64,000 nt of DNA from Nilaparvata lugens (GCF_014356525.2 NC_052505.1:24945432-25009431); one strand, 5' to 3'; counted from the first letter of the stretch, positions 22,726 through 34,170 are shown. A program made the numbers and translations. The notes: a model not told the origin generated them from the sequence alone.

Positions 22726-22825
22726 ATCTTGTAGTACCCTTTAAAAAAAAAACAACTTTAAAATAGTTCAACTATTTGAACTATAGTTACTACTGTGGTA
22801 GTGTTACTACAAGATTTTTATAAAT
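22725..22825. repeat. AT-rich hairpin element
   Basis: AAAAATCTTGTAGTA (22,725) pairs with TACTACAAGATTTTTA (22,806), with further inner pairing. TCTAGTTAGAAAT lies just outside both ends (22,662 and 22,827) and could be a 13-bp flanking duplication. Confidence 0.65.
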
Positions 22826-23640
22826 TTCTAGTTAGAAATACGAAATGGAACTGTCTGCAAGGTAGAGCGACACTAGGCTGCAGACCTGTGATTGGTTGAA
22901 TTTCAAGACACGCCCACAAATGGGGGGAGCTGATAGTCGATAGCAAGCCGCCATTACATAGACAAAATTGCTGATTACAATATTTTACATCGAGTGCTCT
23001 ATCTCTTCGTGAATTGAAAGTAAATAGTGGATGATAGGAAAACTAAAGGGAAAGAGTCTGAATTTGTGAAATGTTGGTTTTGAATGAAACCAAAGTAGGT
23101 CTTATAGATAACTAGTCCTACATGATATTGTTATAGTCATTCATCAAGAAAATAATTTCGGTTGATACATGAGACATGGATGGTACCCCATTATCATTTA
23201 CCAGAGATCTTCAAGGTTCAAGTCGTTTTATTGTATTTTTCTGGAAGCTCAATTTGTTTTTCAGAATGGAGGGCTCTCTCAACTTGTGTTAGGGGAAAGC
23301 TCTACCATATGTGGTGTATACTGAATTATACTTTCTAGACGAGAACCAATAAATAATCGAGCCTGCAAAAGCCAGGAAGCAAAGATTGAATGACACTACT
23401 AGTCGGTGACATGGCGATGAAAAAGATGGCGTGATAGAAATTTATGAGTTATGATGTTGTTGTGGGAGTGGAGTGAATGAGCATAGCAGAGCAGAGCAGA
23501 GATTATTGATGACAACATCAAAAGATCAGAGTTCAACACCGTCAACATGATGTCGTCTGAAACCCTTTCAAATTTCATGTCTCGTCTGCAGCTGAATATT
23601 GTGTGCCGCTTTTTCTCCCTCGGCGGTCATAAGGTGCACA
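22826..23640. other. No supported gene
   Basis: Moderately AT-rich. A short frame beginning at 23,547 (81 codons) starts in balanced sequence but runs straight into the pyrimidine tract, so only its first ~35 codons could be meaningful. Confidence 0.35.
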
Positions 23641-24960
23641 TCTTAACGAACAGCACATTGTTACTTGCAACACTCCTCTTTCTCCTTCTCATACCTTCAT
23701 CCTATTTTTCATTATTCTCTCCTTCTAATACCTTCATACTTCTTGTATGCTCCTCTCTCCAACACATGACATCACCTTTTTTTATCCACTAAGTCTCCTT
23801 CACGTTTTTACATTATCTACATTTTCCTCCAAACTCTCTTTCTTTACCTTTCTCCTCGTTATTCGAGGTCACCCTTTCACCTTTTCTCTACTTATTTCCT
23901 TATTTCCCATCTTTGTTTCTCTTCTCGACATTTTATACATCGCAAATTTCCTTCTCTTTCTCCTTCCTGTATCTTCAACAATTTTTTTTCTCGTTCTCCG
24001 TTCCATTCCATTTCTATTTCGTTTTTCTTCTATGTTGTCCTTCTTTTCTTTTCTCATTTTTCTTATGCATTTCTCTAATCCTCAACTTATTCCATGTCTT
24101 CTTCTTCCTGTCATCAATTTCTTCTTCGTTTTCCCATTTCTATTCATATTTCACTCTTTTCGTTGCATTCTTCTTTTTCCCCATTCTTTCTACTGAACAT
24201 TACCCCCTTCCCTCCCAACTTCCACTTGCTATCCTTTCTTCACTTTCCCCTTTACATCCTCTCAGACTCCTTATTCTCATTCAAATTCCTTTACTCATTC
24301 ATCTTCCATTTAGTCCTTTCCTCTTTAGTTGTTTTTCCATTCCTGTCCCTCATTTTTCTCTCTTTTCATCCAATTCGTCCACCTCTTTCTCCTCTTCTCT
24401 TTTTAATTTTCCCTACCCTTGTCCACTCATTATATTCTTCCTAACCTCTTTCGATTTCATCTCAGATTACTGAATATTTCTCCGTCATATCCCTACCCTC
24501 CTCGTTTCAATCTGCCACTTCTTGTTCCACACTCAATTCCTCCAGTGTCTTCTTTCTTATTACATGTCTAATCCCATTTTGTACCAATTTCTCCATTATC
24601 TTCATTTTCCTACAAACTATCTTTATTCACCTTTCTTCTCGTTATTCGAGGTTATCCTCTCACCTTTACTCTATTAATCTCCTTCTTTCCCATCTTTTTT
24701 CTCTTCTCGACATTTTATCCTCCGCTACTTTTCTCCCACAAACTTCTGACGAATTCCTTGTCTCTTTCTTTATTCCTCTATCCTTAACTTTTCTATTTTC
24801 TCTTTTCTTATTTCTCTATTTCCTTTATCATTTCACCTTCATACTCATTTCTTCAACTTCTACCCCATATTGTCACTTTCAGACTCATTTCTTCAACTTC
24901 TCTTCATATTCTTTCCACTCCCTCTCCTCCAACCCCAACCCCAACCCGTTCCCCCCTGAT
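23640..24960. repeat. Pyrimidine-rich tract (~1.3 kb) with internal duplication
   Basis: One of the longest asymmetric tracts in the window. Sequence around CTCGTTATTCGAGGT, then CTTCTCGACATTTTATACAT, at 23,821-23,945 recurs at 24,604-24,728 with an offset of 783 bp and moderate divergence, showing that part of the tract was duplicated as a unit. Frames of up to 186 codons across it are low-complexity artefacts. Confidence 0.9.
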
Positions 24961-25505
24961 CTGAGGGAGAAGGAAGATCTCAACCACCTCCTCATCCTTC
25001 AACTCATGTCGTTCACAAAAGTTTTGTCTTGGTATCAGCTCAGAGTTGGGTAACCAAGCACCAACCAGCTCGGATTCAGTGCATTCCTTGGAGGCTGCTT
25101 TCCATTCATCTTGCACACATTACAAGCAAAACTCTTCTCTCCCATGAATAGATAGCAACATTCGAGTTTCAGCTCGCATGAAGTTATTCAAGTTTGGTAG
25201 GAACGAGATCTCCGTTGAAAATGCCGGTTTATTCACATCTCAACGCAGCATTACAATGTGAAGAAATTCGTCGGTGAAGTTTATAAGATAAATTGTTCAC
25301 ATATAATTCGTAATGACATTCCTGTTGAGTTATAGTTATGTATTGTTACTTAGCATTACTTTACTCATGTGCATTTTACGAGTGAAACACGGTTAAATAT
25401 CTTCTATTGCCCGATGCTCAAGTTCCTCAAGTTATAGTCGAGAATGTACAATAATGAATAAGAAGACTATAAAGTGTCTAACCTCAGATTTATAAAAAAA
25501 AAACA
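24961..25505. other. No supported gene
   Basis: Mixed composition and then AT-rich. A 70-codon minus-strand frame (25,116-24,904) shows no family motif. Confidence 0.4.
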
Positions 25506-25612
25506 AGATACCGGGTTCGGTTGATACACCATTATCAATGTCTGATAAACTCATAGATTATCAGAGATTGATAATAGTGCTACTTTAGAAACCGGTATAT
25601 CGTATTTTAATA
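25506..25612. repeat. Hairpin with ATACCGG ends
   Basis: ATACCGGGTTCGG, then CATTATCAATGTCTGATAA, is opposed by TTATCAGAGATTGATAATAG and ACCGGTAT. MITE-like. Confidence 0.65.
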
Positions 25613-25649
25613 AATTTGTGGTTAGACAACTTCTAGTATATTTTTAATC

Positions 25650-25792
25650 AGTACGGATAACTACCACAATATCACCTTCACATCTACTCAGACAGGTACA
25701 ATAACCTGAACTAGTTTCTCTTTAATGGCTGTGAAAACTTCAAAATCTTTCTTTGTAAAAGTGAAGGTGATATTGTGATAGATATCCGTAAA
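25650..25792. repeat. ~140-bp MITE with 30-bp inverted repeats
   Basis: TACGGATAACTACCACAATA and TCACCTTCAC pair with GTGAAGGTGA and TATTGTGATAGATATCCGTA, with only a few mismatches. The loop is ~80 bp. Confidence 0.8.
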
Positions 25793-25934
25793 GCCATAGA
25801 TGTCTTGAATTTGTCACTAACACTCATTTATTATAAATTAATAGATGAAAGAAAATAGTTTAGATTGTCACACCATTAATAATCTCTAGAGAACTGGAGC
25901 CTTGATACTATATACACTGTGAATAAGACCATAT

Positions 25935-26040
25935 CATGATTGGTAGTTGACTGACCTACCAAAAACAAAGACTGTCATTGGCTGAGACAAGACACGACTA
26001 TTCGCCGTTGTGGGCGGAGCATTCTACTGTAGTTTGTCTA
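25935..26040. repeat. Partial copy of the GATTGGTAGTTG MITE
   Basis: Shares GATTGGTAGTTG, CTGTCATTGGCTGAGACAAG and GTGGGCGGAGC with the complete hairpin at 58,339-58,481. The right arm is missing or too diverged to see. Confidence 0.65.
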
Positions 26041-26728
26041 GTATTATCTAAGTATGAAGAGTACGCTGATATTTCGAGGATGTAATTACACATTTTCGAT
26101 CTATTAAAACAATAAATTATTTGCTAAAATCAGTTTAAAAGTACTAAAATCTTTCGCCAGCTTTGCGCTCGATTTGGTTTCAACGAATTTTGATCGGAGT
26201 ATATGCAATAATTATTAGGCTATAAACTACTAGCCAATCTTAACGCAAATAAATCGATTAGAAATGTGATAATCGATAAGATATTAAAGCGAAATGTGTG
26301 TATTCAAGCGAAATATATCGATATAATTAGAAACATTTTTTGGAAGCAACAGATGATATTCCATCCATCTTTGTTATAATAAATACTCTGCAACTTCAAT
26401 AATATTGTTTCATATTTCCCTATTTGGCCGTCAAATCAAACATTCGTGCCTTGCTTATTTACTAGTTCAGTATGAGCAATGTCTGTGACAAAAGTGGCCA
26501 ATTGTATTTCGACTGTATTCGCGTTCGGCTGCATATTAAAAGAGCTTCCATCAACAGCAATGAGTTGACGCAGCAAAGTGGCCCAATTTGTTTAAAAGCG
26601 AGTGGCCAATACCACAGACAAACGTATTCTTTTCTCTATGCCAATACCCACGCACAACACTGCCAGTCAATTTGCACGTCACAACGCAAACGATAATGGC
26701 AATAGATTATATTCTGAAACAGAAGTCT
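26041..26728. other. No supported gene
   Basis: AT-rich then balanced DNA. Overlapping 74-codon frames at 26,472-26,812 show no motif. Confidence 0.4.
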
Positions 26729-26906
26729 ATAGTGAGACTCACTTTAAACTGTCAGAATGTCAAATTTGGAAACGATAATGGCAATATTTCGAACCAGAGT
26801 TCTATGGAGTGATTCAAGTCAAACTGTCAGCATCAGTTGAATGAGGTTGCATTGATGTTAACTATGGAGAATTCTGACAGTATAAAGTAATTTTCACTGT
26901 GAAGGC
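26728..26906. repeat. Hairpin MITE of the CTATAGTGAG family (larger copy)
   Basis: TATAGTGAGACTCACTTTAA then CTGTCAGAATG is opposed by ATTCTGACAGTATAAAGTAA then TTTTCACTGTG. An additional inner arm, AAGTCAAACTGTCAGCATC, suggests one hairpin inserted into, or duplicated within, another. Confidence 0.65.
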
Positions 26907-27546
26907 TCTTTACTTTAGTTTGCTAGTTGCTGTGTTGAAATGCTGTCCAACGTAATGTAATCTATTTCCAATATCAGTGATGACTCGTTGCTCCACTAAT
27001 TTGAACGTGAGTTATGGTAATCTATGGTTTCGAACCGTCTATAACTAACATTCTGAATGCGTAATTGATGTGAATCCAAAACCCATGAGAAAGGAACATT
27101 TGTGGTTTCTAAATGTAATTGAATAACTGAACTAATAGAGTTCAATACCTAGGAAAGTAAAATTTAATTTATAGATTAATAGAATAATATGATAACTACA
27201 ATAATACAAAGTTATTAGAAAGATCTAGGATTGAAACAAATTTTATTTCATTCAAACTAAGAATCATTGGAAGTGGCCAATCAAATCAATAACATCGACA
27301 AGAATGATCAGCTGTTATTTCATGCAAAATTCCATCAATATTGAAAATATTAGAATTATTTACTATTGAAACAGATAAATTTCCGACGTAATTTAGTGTT
27401 AGTTCAAGCGTGATACCGTATCATTTTCCAGCCCAGTAATTATAAATTATAGTTTTCCAATTCATAATTCTACTGAGATCAATGTACCTAGGTAAATTGG
27501 GGTGGACGGAACTAGCCAAGCCTCGCCAAGTCATCAAATATAAACA
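26907..27546. other. No recognised feature
   Basis: AT-rich DNA without repeat partners or coding motifs. Confidence 0.4.
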
Positions 27547-27751
27547 ACTAGCCGTCAGGCTCGCTTCGCTCGCCATATCCGTCTATCCAGGAGGCTCCGC
27601 CCCCTGGACCCCCGACTGGATCGTCCAAGAATGAGATCAGCAAATTTTTCATTTGAGCATTTTTATCATATGTTAGGACGATCCAGTCGGGGATCCAGAC
27701 TAAACGTTTGGCTAAACGGATATGGCGAGCGAAGCGAGCCGGACGGCTAGT
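27547..27751. mobile_element. 205-bp MITE with ACTAGCCGTC/GACGGCTAGT ends
   Basis: The left arm (GGCTCGCTTCGCTCGCCATA, TCCGT) pairs with the right arm (ACGGATATGGCGAGCGAAGC, GAGCC). A second stem, GACTGGATCGTCC/GGACGATCCAGTC, lies further in. The left side has an extra GC-rich piece (ggaggctccgccccctgg). Both outer edges read ACTAGCC in opposite orientation. Confidence 0.85.
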
Positions 27752-28640
27752 AATATAATATTCTCAGGGATAGCTCTGATTGAAGTAGCAGTGCCCAATC
27801 AATTTTTCCGCGATAAATGCATTTTGATCTTCAACTTGGTGCCAACCTAACAAAGTCAACTCAACTTAATGCCAACCTGACAAAATTTTTAATTTAGTAA
27901 CCAGAACAACTGTTTCGAAGAGATACTCTCTCTAGATTATAGTACTATATTGACATATGGTATGGAAATTTCAATTTTAATTTTAAGATATTGGAATAAG
28001 AAGAATATACATGCTAAAAGACGAACTTTAAACCCTTAAAAACCACCCTTAGAGTTAAAATATCGCCAAAAGATTTCTTAGTGCGCCTCTAAAGGGCCAA
28101 CTGAACATACCTACCAAATTTGAACGTTTTTAGTCCGCTAGATTTCTAGTTTTGCGAGTGAGTGAGTCAGTCAGTGAGTGAGTGTCATTTTGCTTTTATA
28201 TAATATAGATATAACTAATTCTATTTCATTTATCAATCAATTTATTGTTCATTATGTAATAATACGAATTGATTTGAGAAATTGGAACCCAATCTAATAA
28301 CCAGTCAAGAAATAATAATAAGAGTATTGCTCTGAATTTTCCTCCAGTTACCTCTTTCCTATAAGCTCATCCCACTGTTCCATTATAACTTGCTCCTGGC
28401 TAGACAATATTACAGTGGTTGAGATTTTGAATAATGGGACAAACGTCGAGTTAGTGTAACTACAGGGATTGCAAGGGAGGGAGAGAGAGTGAGAAAGTAA
28501 GTGGGAGAGAGAGAGAAAGGAGAATGGAGAAGGGATGAGTGAACAGCAATGTAGGTCAAAGCTCTATCTGTACAAAATCTCAGTCAAGCTACACATAATA
28601 AATTATTATGACCCACGTGATGATGCATATATCTGATAAA
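27752..28640. other. No supported gene
   Basis: AT-rich DNA. A short (GAGT)n-like run at ~28,156-28,184 and a small purine-rich patch at 28,465-28,540 are the only notable items. Confidence 0.4.
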
Positions 28641-28719
28641 TTGGGATTTACTCCAAACTAACAGCATTGGTTGGATAGGATGTGTTGGTGTTATTTATAA
28701 AAAATGCTGACAGCTTGAA

Positions 28720-29085
28720 ATGAAACGGGTCGCTGACAACCGTTCTCCCCGACAACCATTCTCCTCTTGATTTTGACCGTAGGCGACAGCCAATACCCTG
28801 CTGAAAATATGCCAATGCCGACAACCATTCTCCCCGACATCCGTTCTCCTACTGAAAAGAAGGAGAACGTCTGTCGGAAGCGTTCCCGACAACCGTTCTC
28901 CTCGAGCGCTTCCGACAACCGTTCTCCCCGACATCCGTTCTCCTACTGAAAAAAAGGAGAACGTCTGTCGGAAGCGTTCCCGACAACCGTTCTCCTCGAG
29001 CGCTTCCGACAACTGTTCTCCCCGACATCTGATCCCCTATTGGGGGGACAGATGCCCCCCTCTGCCCCTGCCTGGATACGCCCAT
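28720..29085. repeat. Cluster 1 of a GC-rich 94-bp palindromic tandem repeat
   Basis: Units start CCGACAACC at 28,818, 28,912 and 29,006 (the last partial), exactly 94 bp apart. Each unit contains CGACATCCGTTCTCCTACTG, its own inverted partner GGAGAACGTCTGTCGG, and CGGAAGCG...CGCTTCCG, so a unit folds on itself. Copies differ at only a few bases. The sequence is open in several minus-strand frames (peptide words such as GENGCR and RRTDVG), but 94 is not a multiple of three and no domain is recognisable. The cluster ends at ccccctctgcccctgcctggatacgcccatg-type sequence that resembles an element terminus. Confidence 0.85.
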
Positions 29086-29534
29086 GATTTGAAGATTGCA
29101 TCAAAATCATTCAAATAAATTCTTTTAGTGCCTTCGCCTAACGTTTGTAAATAATTATATGAAGTTAAAATTAATATCAATGCAACGATCAATGCAGCGG
29201 CCTTGTCATGCACAATGCTTTTAGATGACTATTAATATATATTTTGAACATTTCATTTCATATATATTAATTCCAAACCATTTCAGAACTTTTGAAGTAA
29301 TGTGCATGACATTGCACAAGAATATTAATTTGAATATAGACTTAACAAAGATGATCAAAATATCAGAACTTAACAAAGACGATCAGAATATCAGAACTAG
29401 TTGTATAGTATCAGAACTAGTTGTATAGTACAGTATCTAGTAATCTGGTTTAATAGCATGATACATAGGATTCATGTGACTTCATTTTCAAGTTTCAAGG
29501 AGAGAGCCAGCCAGAATGGTGATTTCATGTGATG
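29086..29534. other. Spacer between the two 94-bp repeat clusters
   Basis: AT-rich. 29,342-29,432 holds two micro-duplications (CTTAACAAAGATGATCA twice, CTAGTTGTATAGTA twice). No gene. Confidence 0.55.
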
Positions 29535-29852
29535 TGGTGAGGGGAACGTTTGTCGGGAGCGTTCCCGACAACTGATCTCCTCGAGCGCTTCCGACAACCA
29601 TTCTCCCCGACATCCGTTCTCCTACTGAAAAGAAGGAGAACGTCTGTCGGAAGCGTTCCCGACAACCGTTCTCCTCGAGCGCTTCCGACAACTGTTCTCC
29701 CCGACATCCGATCCCCTACTGAAACCTGCTCGAAAAGGAGAACGGTTGACGGCGTTGACCGGCGACAACCGATACCCTAAAAACTGGTTTGAAAAGGTGA
29801 TCGGCTGTCGGGGAGAACAGTTGTCGGGGAGAATGGTTGGCGCGTTCCCCTC
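29535..29852. repeat. Cluster 2 of the 94-bp palindromic repeat
   Basis: A full unit starts CCGACAACC at 29,591 and a partial one at 29,685, in the same orientation as cluster 1. It is followed by an inverted, diverged segment, GATCGGCTGTCGGGGAGAAC then AGTTGTCGGGGAGAATGG. The 94-bp unit here is almost identical to cluster 1. Confidence 0.85.
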
Positions 29853-31655
29853 GTTTTCATGATCCCTTTCTCTTTCTCCCTGTATCAGATTTTATATGAA
29901 TCCCTAATAAGCTTCCATTTGAATTCCTATAAGCTTTCATTTTTTTAAATGAAAATCAATTAAAAAAGTATTGAGATTATCTAGCTTCGAACCGAAAACT
30001 CTCAGGTTTTGAAACACTATGATTCACTACTAATCACTATGATTTACTATATTTGGTTGAAATGTGAGACAGAATGCCAACCGGTAGAATCCCTGTGGAA
30101 GCTCTCAATTTGCAAACCAGCAGGTAAGAGACACGTTGAGAGACCTAGAGGTGTTCTCAAAACTACACACGATTAAGTAGATAAATTTTAATAATTATAA
30201 TTTTGATAAATTTTAATTTTCAAAAGGCTATTTTAAAGACCGGAACAGGCATTCATGACTATACTGTTGAAGTCGGGAGAAGAAGAAATGTGACCGAAAT
30301 CATATATTAGGGATACGGAAATAGTTTTACCGGAATAGATCACGTCCCAAGGACTCCAGTTATGGAGTATAAGACAAGTCAGGTCAAAATAAGGTCAAAA
30401 TCGTAGTATGCTTTTTACATAATACATCATTAACACTAAGTCTACACAATTCAACACTGAGTAAATCAAAACTAGTCTTGTTTAGAAAGGAACTTTTGTA
30501 CACTATAAAATACTCTATCAACTAATTATTTTTTCAAATGTTTGTTGAAGATCTTTAAATCATCATTACTTTTAAAGAGTTGTGGTAACTTGTTATAGAA
30601 TTTCCTTCCATCCGAATAGGTATTTCATTTATATAGTTCTGTATTGCATCCAACGAATAACTGAAGTTTAAATACTTGAAATCATATGTTTTAAATTCAA
30701 GTCCAGAAAAAGTTTTCTAGAAACACTTGAATCCGTAATTACATTCAAATTATTTCAAGTTCACGACAAATTCAACAATAGTATAGAATTATCAATATTA
30801 TGCAACAACTATTTTGCACATTCACGATAACGTCATCCTGTACGTTGAACGTTATTTGCCACAGTCACACAGTATCAGCAATCAACTTAGAAAAAACTCT
30901 TCAATTCTATTAAGAGAATTGAAAGCTAGAAATGGAATGAAGACTAGAATACTAATACAATAGCTATTTTAGGGATTCAGCTCATGCTATTAATAAACGT
31001 GCCAAGTATAGATGATTAACTAATTTAATTGATAATTGAAAAATGTTATCAATCAATAATTTTTTTCAATTGAATGATTTGAAAAAATGCAATCCAGTTG
31101 CTATTCTTGTGACTTGTCTAAATGGTTGTAGATAAAATATATTTGTTGTTGGAAGATAATCTGGATATTTTTATGAATGAACGACCGTGAAGTATGAATT
31201 ATTCCAATTGTAGCACGTCATTAAAAATTCAAGTTCAATATCACAATTATTATATTCCGTGGCCGCTAACTGAAATTGTTCATTATCTTTCTAGAACAAA
31301 TAATAATCATGAAGACGACAAAGCACTAATATAAAATTAGAATGTTCATTCAATATATTATTTTTACTAAGTTTTAATTCTGTACATTTGTGACGTAAGG
31401 CAGCTTGAAAGCTGTGCTTCTAGCGGAAACAAAGATAACACCTTTACGACAAAGGTCAAACTAATAAGCAGTCATTTTGTGATAAATTATCAATTACTTA
31501 ACAACATTACGTCACTTTGAAACACTTGCTTTCTGTGTCATTATCGTAACACAATTTTAGAAATAACAATAATTGATTTCTAGCGGCATTGATTTCGGTA
31601 TTTGACTATACGAATTCAAGTTAGAGCTAATCAACCGGATTATTGGACAACAAAT
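29853..31655. other. AT-rich DNA, no supported gene
   Basis: The only short signal noted is an AGGTCA direct repeat with a 5-bp spacer at 30,381-30,397. Chance frames are short and motif-free. Confidence 0.45.
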
Positions 31656-31820
31656 ATAAATTTTTCGCCACACTGCACAGAAAGCAGCTGTTTTCCAGTC
31701 CCTACATAGATCTGAAAGGCATTGTTTGCAGACGAATCTCGTCTGACGTCAGAACAGGTTTCTTTCCGGCCTAGGCCGGAAAGAGTACCCTTTCCAGCCG
31801 CTAACATGGAACTAAAAAAG
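31656..31820. other. GC-richer patch with an 18-bp palindrome
   Basis: Contains TTTCCGGCCTAGGCCGGAAA (31,761-31,780), a perfect palindrome, and TGACGTCA at ~31,744. Tttttcgccacac at 31,662 also occurs, in both orientations, inside the inverted repeat pair nearby. Could be the end of that element or a regulatory patch. Confidence 0.4.
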
Positions 31821-32176
31821 GTGATCAAAAAACGTTTCATTATTTGTGTTCATTATTCAATAATTAAAACATTTATAATAATATCATCTTATTGTCATTT
31901 GAAAGAATAAAAAAGTATAAACTGAACCTCCCACATAATTGAACATAATCTTTTAGGTTATTCAGACAAATGGGAGTAAAAAATAAAAATACTTGGACAA
32001 TTTCCTGATATTCAGATTACCTCAGATTCGCTAGAGCTATCACCTTCCACTTCTGCTTTCGGAAGTGCTTAGTAAACTACTATTCTCATATATATATTGT
32101 TTATTTTTCTGTGTGGCGAAAAATAGCGTTCGCACCACGGGCAAAAATGTTTTTCTGCTCTAGGTGCGAAATATAC
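31821..32176 (-). repeat. Left copy of a widely spaced inverted repeat
   Basis: Matches the reverse complement of 33,671-34,170 over landmarks TTATTGTCATTTGAAAGAAT, ACTTGGACAATTTCCTGATA, TTCGGAAGTGCTTA, TGTGGCGAAAAATAGCGTTC and GGTGCGAAATATACTA. Relative to the right copy it lacks ~85 bp between the last two landmarks and has a much shorter AT run. Confidence 0.85.
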
Positions 32177-33670
32177 TATTCTGAGAGATCATGCGATTGT
32201 AATTAACAAAATAACCAGAAACTACTGATTGAACATCATATTGGAATCAATTACGAAAGCTATTAATAGAATTAAAGACTTCTTTGATAACCAATAGCAT
32301 TGGTTTTTAGGGAATTAGTGCTCCCACAATTTGAATAGCTTCAATAAATGGTAACGTATATAAATGCTTAAGAATAGTGGGAACACCATACTTGGGGAAC
32401 CACATCTCACTCAGGGTTTACTCACGTAGACCTAGAGTGTGACGGGTGATGCCAGAGTGTATTTTGGTAGATACCAGTGTGTGTTGTGGAAAACTTACAG
32501 TAAGATTTACAGTAACACAGTGTGATTTGAAGAGTATGCAACGATCAAAATTATATAAACCCTGAGGTCTCCGTTAATAGAAATTGATGAAGTACATGGT
32601 AAACAAAAAAGTGATGGTTCAAATCAAGCAGGGAAAGTAGGAAGAGGTTATTTATTAATTAAACAAAAAAGAAATAGTGGAAAATTTCAGAAAACAATGA
32701 AAATATAAAAATGTCAAGGATGAGTGTAAAGTGAAAAGAGAAAGGAGAAGAATATGATTTAAAATGAGAGGAAACTGAAAATAAAATGAGAAGAGGAGAT
32801 AGCGATTTACAACAGAAGGATTACAACAGATATGCAGGCTACTAGCGGAAGCTTTAAGCTTGCATGATTTAACGCTTGAAACTATTCACATGATTAAAAG
32901 AGGTGGACTGCTGCTTGCTGCTAGGTATGAGACTTCGTGTAACAAGAGGGCGTGTATGACGATAAATGGAAGAGTGAGAGAGAGGAAAAATTAGAAGAAT
33001 AGGTGAAAGAGGAAACAGGAAGAGGGTGGAGATTGGGCTGACCCATTATTTTCCTTCCATGGTCGGAAAATTAATTTTTCATCATGACCTCTTTCAACAG
33101 CCACAATATCTCGGTTTTCAATTAATACTGGCCTTTTGTCAAGAGGCAAGTAACCTAAGAAATTGGGATGACCAATTTATTTTGAAAATTTTCTCTTTTC
33201 TACCTGAAGTAACAGTCACTATGTGGCTGAACAAAAGTGCGTTATTTCATTACTGTACAAGAGTTGGCATTTTGAGCCTTGTGCTTCCTACACATCGTCC
33301 CAAAGAAATTGGATCAACTCCTTTTTCAGTGTTCTGCAATTTCAGCCAAATCCAGCATTCAGACAGAAAAAGGATCCACTTATTTTAAAATGAATAACAT
33401 TTCAAAGGATCTTAATCTTTATTCAACTCTACTAAAATAAATAACATTTCAAAGGATTTCAATCTTCATTCAACTCTATCTCTAATGAACTTTTTTCAAG
33501 ACAGTGAAATTTTTAAAAAAATCCAAAAATTTGAGGGTTTTAATTTTTAATTTACTATATGTTATTGTCTGTCGCTGATTAGATGTATAATTCAATACCC
33601 CCTCGGGATTATGCTAAGAGACTAAAATAATAGCCCTCTCTACATCTAGCTTTTTAGGTACATAAATATT
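32177..33670. other. Spacer inside the inverted repeat pair
   Basis: 32,620-33,030 is purine-rich. A 120-codon frame at 33,026-33,388 has no recognised motif. A ~47-bp tandem duplication starting AATAACATTTCAAAGGAT is at 33,393 and 33,440. No transposase-like frame is seen, so the pair cannot be shown to be one foldback element rather than two insertions. Confidence 0.5.
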
Positions 33671-33826
33671 ATAGTATATTTCGCACCTAGGGCCGAAAAT
33701 GAGACTTTTCCGGCTCGAAATCGGTTTTCAAGTCCGAGGCCGTAGGCCGAGAAAAGATTGAGAGCCGGAAAAACATTTTGCCCGAGGTGCGAACGCTATT
33801 TTTCGCCACACAGAAAACTAAACAAT

Positions 33827-33901
<75 letters not shown>

Positions 33902-34170
33902 TATGAGAATAATTGTTCATTAAGCACTTCCGAAACCAAAAGTGGAAGGTGATGGCTCTAGCAAATCTGAGGTAATCTGAATATCAGGAAATTGTCCAAG
34001 TATTTTTATTTATTATTCCCATTTGTCTGAAAAACCTAAAAGATTATGTTCAATTATGTGGGAGGTTGAGTTTATACTTTTTTATTCTTTCAAATGACAA
34101 TAAGATGATATAATTATAAATGTTTTAATTATTGAATAATAAACACAAATAATGAAAAGTTTTTTGATCA
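33671..34170 (+). repeat. Right copy of the widely spaced inverted repeat
   Basis: Longer copy, from ATAGTATATTTCGCACC to AAAAGTTTTTTGATCA. It contains a CpG-rich block (33,690-33,790, with gccgtaggccgag) absent from the left copy and an expanded (AT)n run. Confidence 0.85.
33824..33905. repeat. (AT)n microsatellite
   Basis: About 80 bp of TA/AT dinucleotides with two single-base interruptions, inside the right inverted-repeat copy. The left copy has only ~10 bp at the same site. Confidence 0.95.

Noticed and set aside
23913..24473. A 186-codon frame resembling a membrane protein
   Set aside because: Hydrophobic Phe/Leu/Ser composition follows from pyrimidine codons; overlapping frames look the same.
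28818..29690. CRISPR-like array
   Set aside because: The repeats are contiguous 94-bp units with no unique spacers, in a eukaryotic repeat context; a palindromic tandem repeat explains them.
33026..33388. A 120-codon plus-strand frame in balanced sequence
   Set aside because: No recognisable motif and it lies between two inverted repeat copies. It was mentioned only as spacer content; a protein search would be needed to revive it.
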